The notes under the pieces are model-generated. The model ran no database searches, was not told the origin of the DNA, and was given only the letters and a program-made list of their open reading frames with translations. Below are positions 7,693-9,012 of a stretch of 9,012 nucleotides of DNA, in pieces. Source of the DNA: an uncultured Oscillibacter sp. (lineage in GTDB: Bacteria; Bacillota_A; Clostridia; Oscillospirales; Oscillospiraceae); contig CAQVQZ010000083.1 of NCBI GenBank assembly GCA_948902155.1, positions 1-9,012 on the forward strand, written 5' to 3'. Position 1 is the stretch's first letter. Every line of letters starts with the position of its first letter. Made by a program: the position numbers and the translations under genes.

Positions 7693-7721
7693 ATTGTACC
7701 ACTGCCTGTCAATATTGAAAA
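7693..7721 (-). promoter_or_regulatory. Candidate promoter of the PBP gene
   Basis: On the minus strand TTTTCA (7721-7716), a 17-base spacer and TACAAT (7698-7693) lie about 100 bases upstream of the TTG start. Both boxes are imperfect. The position, divergent from the DUF1292 gene promoter, is sensible. Confidence 0.5.
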
Positions 7722-7831
7722 TGTCGGTTTTTCCCGAAAAAAAGTTTCAAAATGGCATGGATTTATGGATTTTGGGCAAACTTGTTTCCGGCAGGGCTTT
7801 CAACTTTTCGGCTTTTTCAACATTTATACTC

Positions 7832-7860
7832 TTGCAATTGTCGGAGATTCCGTGTAAAAT
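7832..7860 (+). promoter_or_regulatory. Promoter of the DUF1292 gene
   Basis: TTGCAA (7832-7837), a 17-base spacer and TAAAAT (7855-7860) match the sigma-A consensus well and lie just before the gene's ribosome-binding site. A start site near 7867 would give a leader of about 24 bases. Confidence 0.72.
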
Positions 7861-7890
7861 ACAGTTGAGCAAGAAAAGGAGGTCCCCCAC

Positions 7891-8172
7891 ATGAGTGAAG
7901 ATTTCGGCCCCACCTTCCTCACCGTCACCGACGAGGATGGGAACGAGCTGGTCCTGGAGTTCATGGACGCTTTGGAGTACAACGGCCAGCTCTACCAGGC
8001 GTTCTTCCCCGCCGAGACCGAGGGCGAGGAGGAGGACCCGGACGCGGGACTGGTCATCCTCAAGGTCCTCCACGAGGACGGGGAGGACATCCTCTCCACC
8101 CTGGACTCCGACGAGGAGCTGGAGGCCGTGTACGAGAAATTCATGGAGTCGCTGTTTGACGGCGAGGAGTGA
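7891..8172 (+). CDS. DUF1292 family small acidic protein (YrzB-like)
   Basis: This 93-residue, strongly acidic protein begins with a repeated strand pattern (TFLTVTDEDGNELVLEFMDALEYNG is the characteristic opening, described here by its TDEDGNE core), then YQAFFPAE, an acidic EGEEEDPD loop, LVILKVLHEDGEDILSTL and a closing DSDEELEAVYEKFM helix. The length and this order fit the DUF1292/YrzB family, which is widespread in Firmicutes and has no established biochemical role that I know of. In many relatives it sits beside ruvX- and yrzL-type genes; here it stands alone, between a divergent PBP gene and a 6S RNA. The start is supported by AAAAGGAGGT seven bases upstream and by the promoter at 7832-7860. 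No signal peptide or TM segment is present, so it is probably cytoplasmic. Confidence 0.9.
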   Translation: MSEDFGPTFLTVTDEDGNELVLEFMDALEYNGQLYQAFFPAETEGEEEDPDAGLVILKVLHEDGEDILSTLDSDEELEAVYEKFMESLFDGEE

Positions 8173-8195
8173 CCTTTTCCCATTATTCCGCGCAT

Positions 8196-8201
8196 TATAA
8201 T
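8196..8201 (+). promoter_or_regulatory. -10 box of the 6S RNA promoter
   Basis: A perfect TATAAT lies 24 bases after the DUF1292 stop codon, with the RNA start expected at 8207-8208. No strong -35 hexamer is visible at 17 bases; CCTTTT is there, and GTGACC lies further upstream. Confidence 0.6.
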
Positions 8202-8206
8202 GTGTA

Positions 8207-8409
8207 AAGTACCCTGCGGGGTGCGTGATAGATCTTTTTTTAACCCACATTTCGTTATACGGGACGCTGGATCAGCCCGTGGTTCGCAGGCCTCCCGGCT
8301 GCCGTTCGCGGCTGGAAGTTGGAAGCGGTAAAGCGCGCTGGAGGCGACCCACCTGTCCGTAAAGGTGCAGGTTATAACGAGGTCTACACGGCTCTCGCGG
8401 GGTATTTTT
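8207..8409 (+). ncRNA. ssrS: 6S RNA
   Basis: This stretch of about 200 bases folds as a long closed rod. TACCCTGCG (8210-8218) pairs with CGCGGGGTA (8396-8404). After a 5x5 internal loop, CGTGATAGA (8224-8232) pairs with TCTACACG (8383-8390) with one bulged A. The apical part has GCCTCC (8290-8295) with GGAGGC (8340-8345). The central region can form AACCCAC/GTGGTT, a CACCT/AGGTG hairpin, or TCGTTATA with TATAACGA. Closing stem, central bubble and apical stem match 6S RNA, which binds the RNA polymerase-sigma-A holoenzyme and represses promoters in stationary phase. The sequence flavour resembles clostridial 6S RNAs as I remember them. It follows a -10 box and ends at a T-tract. The identification rests on fold and recall, not a search. 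Confidence 0.77.
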
Positions 8410-8420
8410 ATGCCCGTTTT
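8400..8420 (+). terminator. Terminator after the 6S RNA
   Basis: GGGTAT pairs with ATGCCC around a TTTT loop and is followed by GTTTT. It overlaps the 3' arm of the 6S closing stem, so it would be an alternative fold of the precursor. The run TTTTT at 8405-8409 is the likely mature 3' end. Confidence 0.5.
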
Positions 8421-8484
8421 CCCTTGAAGTCTGTTTCAAAACCGTCAAAACGCCGGATTCAAAACGGACTCCAGCCTTTCAGAA

Positions 8485-8528
8485 AATTTTCAGCCGCCGG
8501 GACTATGATCAGGCCCGGTTTGAAAATT
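8485..8528. repeat. Inverted repeat, two-step stem
   Basis: AATTTTCA (8485-8492) pairs with TGAAAATT (8521-8528), and inside it CCGGG (8497-8501) pairs with CCCGG (8514-8518), leaving a 12-base loop. The outer arm is A/T-rich and the inner arm G/C-rich. No T-tract follows on the plus strand. Confidence 0.65.
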
Positions 8529-8571
8529 GCCGGAATGTCCAGCGGCGAAAGATTTCAGCGCCGGGCGGGGC

Positions 8572-8605
8572 GATTTCCCGCAGGAATCCTGTTTCAAGGG
8601 AAATC
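8572..8605. repeat. Inverted repeat with inner hairpin
   Basis: GATTTCCC (8572-8579) is a perfect complement of GGGAAATC (8598-8605). Between them CAGG and CCTG form a small inner stem around AAT. It may be a structured RNA segment or a protein-binding site; there is no evidence to choose. Confidence 0.6.
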
Positions 8606-8615
8606 AACGAAGCAT

Positions 8616-8650
8616 CAGCGGAAAAATATCCGCTGTTTGGGCGTTTTAAC
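8616..8650 (+). terminator. Possible terminator in the intergenic region
   Basis: CAGCGGA (8616-8622) pairs with TCCGCTG (8629-8635) around AAAATA, followed by TTTGGGCGTTTT. The stem is seven base pairs and the T-tract is interrupted, so this is only a candidate end for a plus-strand transcript. Confidence 0.4.
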
Positions 8651-8717
8651 ATTTTCAAACAGGGTCTGCATGCTATTTTAGCGGACGGCTGGCAGGAATT
8701 GATGAAAAAACCGTGAA

Positions 8718-8741
8718 TTCTCCGGCTTTCTCCCCGGAGAA
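8718..8741. repeat. Inverted repeat upstream of the last promoter
   Basis: TTCTCCGG (8718-8725) is a perfect complement of CCGGAGAA (8734-8741) with an eight-base loop. It ends 13 bases before the -35 box at 8755. It could be a minus-strand terminator (TTTTTT lies a few bases beyond on that strand) or an operator; neither is established. Confidence 0.5.
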
Positions 8742-8754
8742 GCGGATTTTAGGC

Positions 8755-8783
8755 TTGCACATTCGCCGATCTTCCGCTATAAT
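8755..8783 (+). promoter_or_regulatory. Strong sigma-A promoter
   Basis: TTGCAC (8755-8760), a 17-base spacer and a perfect TATAAT (8778-8783) predict a start near 8790, about 170 bases before the last gene. Confidence 0.82.
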
Positions 8784-8789
8784 AGGCAA

Positions 8790-8962
8790 GTGCGTAAAAT
8801 CCAGCTTTCCGGAGGATGCCCTCCAACAATCAAAACGCCGCTTTGGGCCGTCCGGCGCCGTCAGGCGTGTGGGCCGCTTCATCCGGCGTTCTGAGAATTG
8901 GAAGATACCCCCCAGAGGAAGCAAAAAATTGTAACTGAAAACTTGAGAGGACTGAATCACAA
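8790..8962 (+). promoter_or_regulatory. Long structured 5' leader of the last gene
   Basis: The leader can form a small hairpin GGAGG-ATGC-CCTCC (8811-8824) and a larger stem in which AACGCCG (8834-8840) pairs with CGGCGTT (8884-8890), enclosing GGCC/GGCC and CGCC-GTCA-GGCG pairings. The rest is A-rich and leads to GAGAGGA. It does not match any riboswitch, ribosomal-protein leader or SRP RNA that I recognise. It could be a cis-regulatory leader or an independent small RNA. Confidence 0.4.
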
Positions 8963-9012
8963 ATGAGCGCATCGAGAGAAAAGCAAAACCGTCAGGCCGC
9001 CGGCGGCCAGAC
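8963..9012 (+). CDS. 5' end of an unidentified gene, cut by window edge
   Basis: ATG 8963 opens a frame that stays open to the window end, reading MSASREKQNRQAAGGQ. GAGAGG lies about 12 bases upstream, a slightly long but acceptable spacing. A strong promoter at 8755-8783 points at it. The visible residues are polar and basic, like the cytoplasmic N-terminus of a membrane-anchored protein, for instance a secreted foldase, but sixteen residues are too few for an assignment. The end of the gene is outside the window. Confidence 0.65.
   Translation, partial: MSASREKQNRQAAGGQ

Larger units (their letters stand above)
8421..8750. other. Intergenic region rich in inverted repeats, no convincing gene
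   Basis: I see no credible coding sequence here. The open plus-strand frame across it begins inside the 6S RNA and has no ribosome-binding site. The stretch holds at least four separate inverted repeats (listed individually) and three TCAAAAC copies at 8436, 8445 and 8459. The 11-base string TCAAAACGCCG at 8445-8455 recurs at 8830-8840. Nothing in it matches a mobile-element end that I recognise. Confidence 0.6.

Noticed and set aside
7593..7712. Upstream extension of the PBP to TTG 7712
   Set aside because: There is no ribosome-binding site before it, the stretch contains the likely promoter -10 region and a GC hairpin, and a good AAAGGAGG precedes TTG 7592.
7707..7712. A perfect TTGACA on the minus strand as the PBP -35 box
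   Set aside because: The nearest -10-like sequence (TACAAT) lies only eight bases away and nothing like a -10 is found at 16-18 bases.
8319..8681. A 120-codon plus-strand open frame after the DUF1292 gene
   Set aside because: It starts inside the 6S RNA, lacks a ribosome-binding site, is Lys/Arg-rich and crosses several hairpins.
8816..8938. A 40-codon leader peptide starting at ATG 8816
   Set aside because: GGAGG touches the ATG with no spacer and is sequestered in a hairpin, so initiation there is unlikely. No run of regulatory codons is seen.
8790..8962. SRP RNA or a known riboswitch in the last leader
   Set aside because: The conserved SRP tetraloop and GGAAG-type region, and the conserved cores of the common riboswitches, are not visible.
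8673..8972. A 99-codon minus-strand open frame
   Set aside because: It covers the strong plus-strand promoter and leader and the start of the next gene, and has no ribosome-binding site or recognisable pattern.
1..9012. CRISPR array, insertion sequence, tRNA or rRNA
   Set aside because: No regularly spaced repeats, transposase motifs, terminal inverted repeats with target duplication, cloverleaf or rRNA core sequences were seen.

Overview
This window looks like chromosome from a high-GC, spore-forming member of the Clostridia, most likely an Oscillospiraceae/Ruminococcaceae-type gut Firmicute. The basis is a sporulation sigma-E gene with its SpoIIGA protease gene, a valine-specific T-box leader, strong GGAGG ribosome-binding sites and a Firmicute-type 6S RNA. 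There is no sign of a mobile element, CRISPR array, tRNA or rRNA.

Layout. Positions 1-3112 (minus strand) hold one apparent transcription unit. A consensus promoter leads into a T-box riboswitch with a GUC (valine) specifier, then two small YcxB-like membrane-protein genes, then valS (valyl-tRNA synthetase, cut by the window edge just after KMSKS). Positions 3144-4789 (minus) hold the spoIIG operon: spoIIGA (pro-sigma-E processing protease) overlapping sigE, behind a promoter with a TATAAT box and an unusually distant -35-like hexamer. Positions 4819-7721 (minus) hold a class A penicillin-binding protein with a long Pro-rich tail, ending at a strong hairpin. A divergent promoter pair lies between it and the plus-strand genes. 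Positions 7832-8172 (plus) hold a small acidic DUF1292 protein. Positions 8207-8409 fit a 6S RNA. About 350 bases of inverted-repeat-rich sequence without a convincing gene follow, then a strong promoter, a structured leader of about 170 bases and the first 50 bases of an unidentified gene.

How the parts fit. Uncharged tRNA-Val should bind the T-box and allow transcription of valS together with the two membrane proteins. SpoIIGA and sigma-E act in the mother cell early in sporulation, and the peptidoglycan synthase upstream is a separate unit. The -35 box of the T-box promoter overlaps the sigE stop codon and no dedicated sigE terminator is visible. The first intrinsic terminator met by spoIIG transcription is therefore the conditional T-box terminator.

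Most of the window is conventional. The points most worth a second look are the T-box operon containing YcxB-like proteins, the spoIIG/T-box junction, the 176-base out-of-frame spoIIGA/sigE overlap, and the unexplained structured DNA between the 6S RNA and the last gene. I did not find a clear new multi-gene system.
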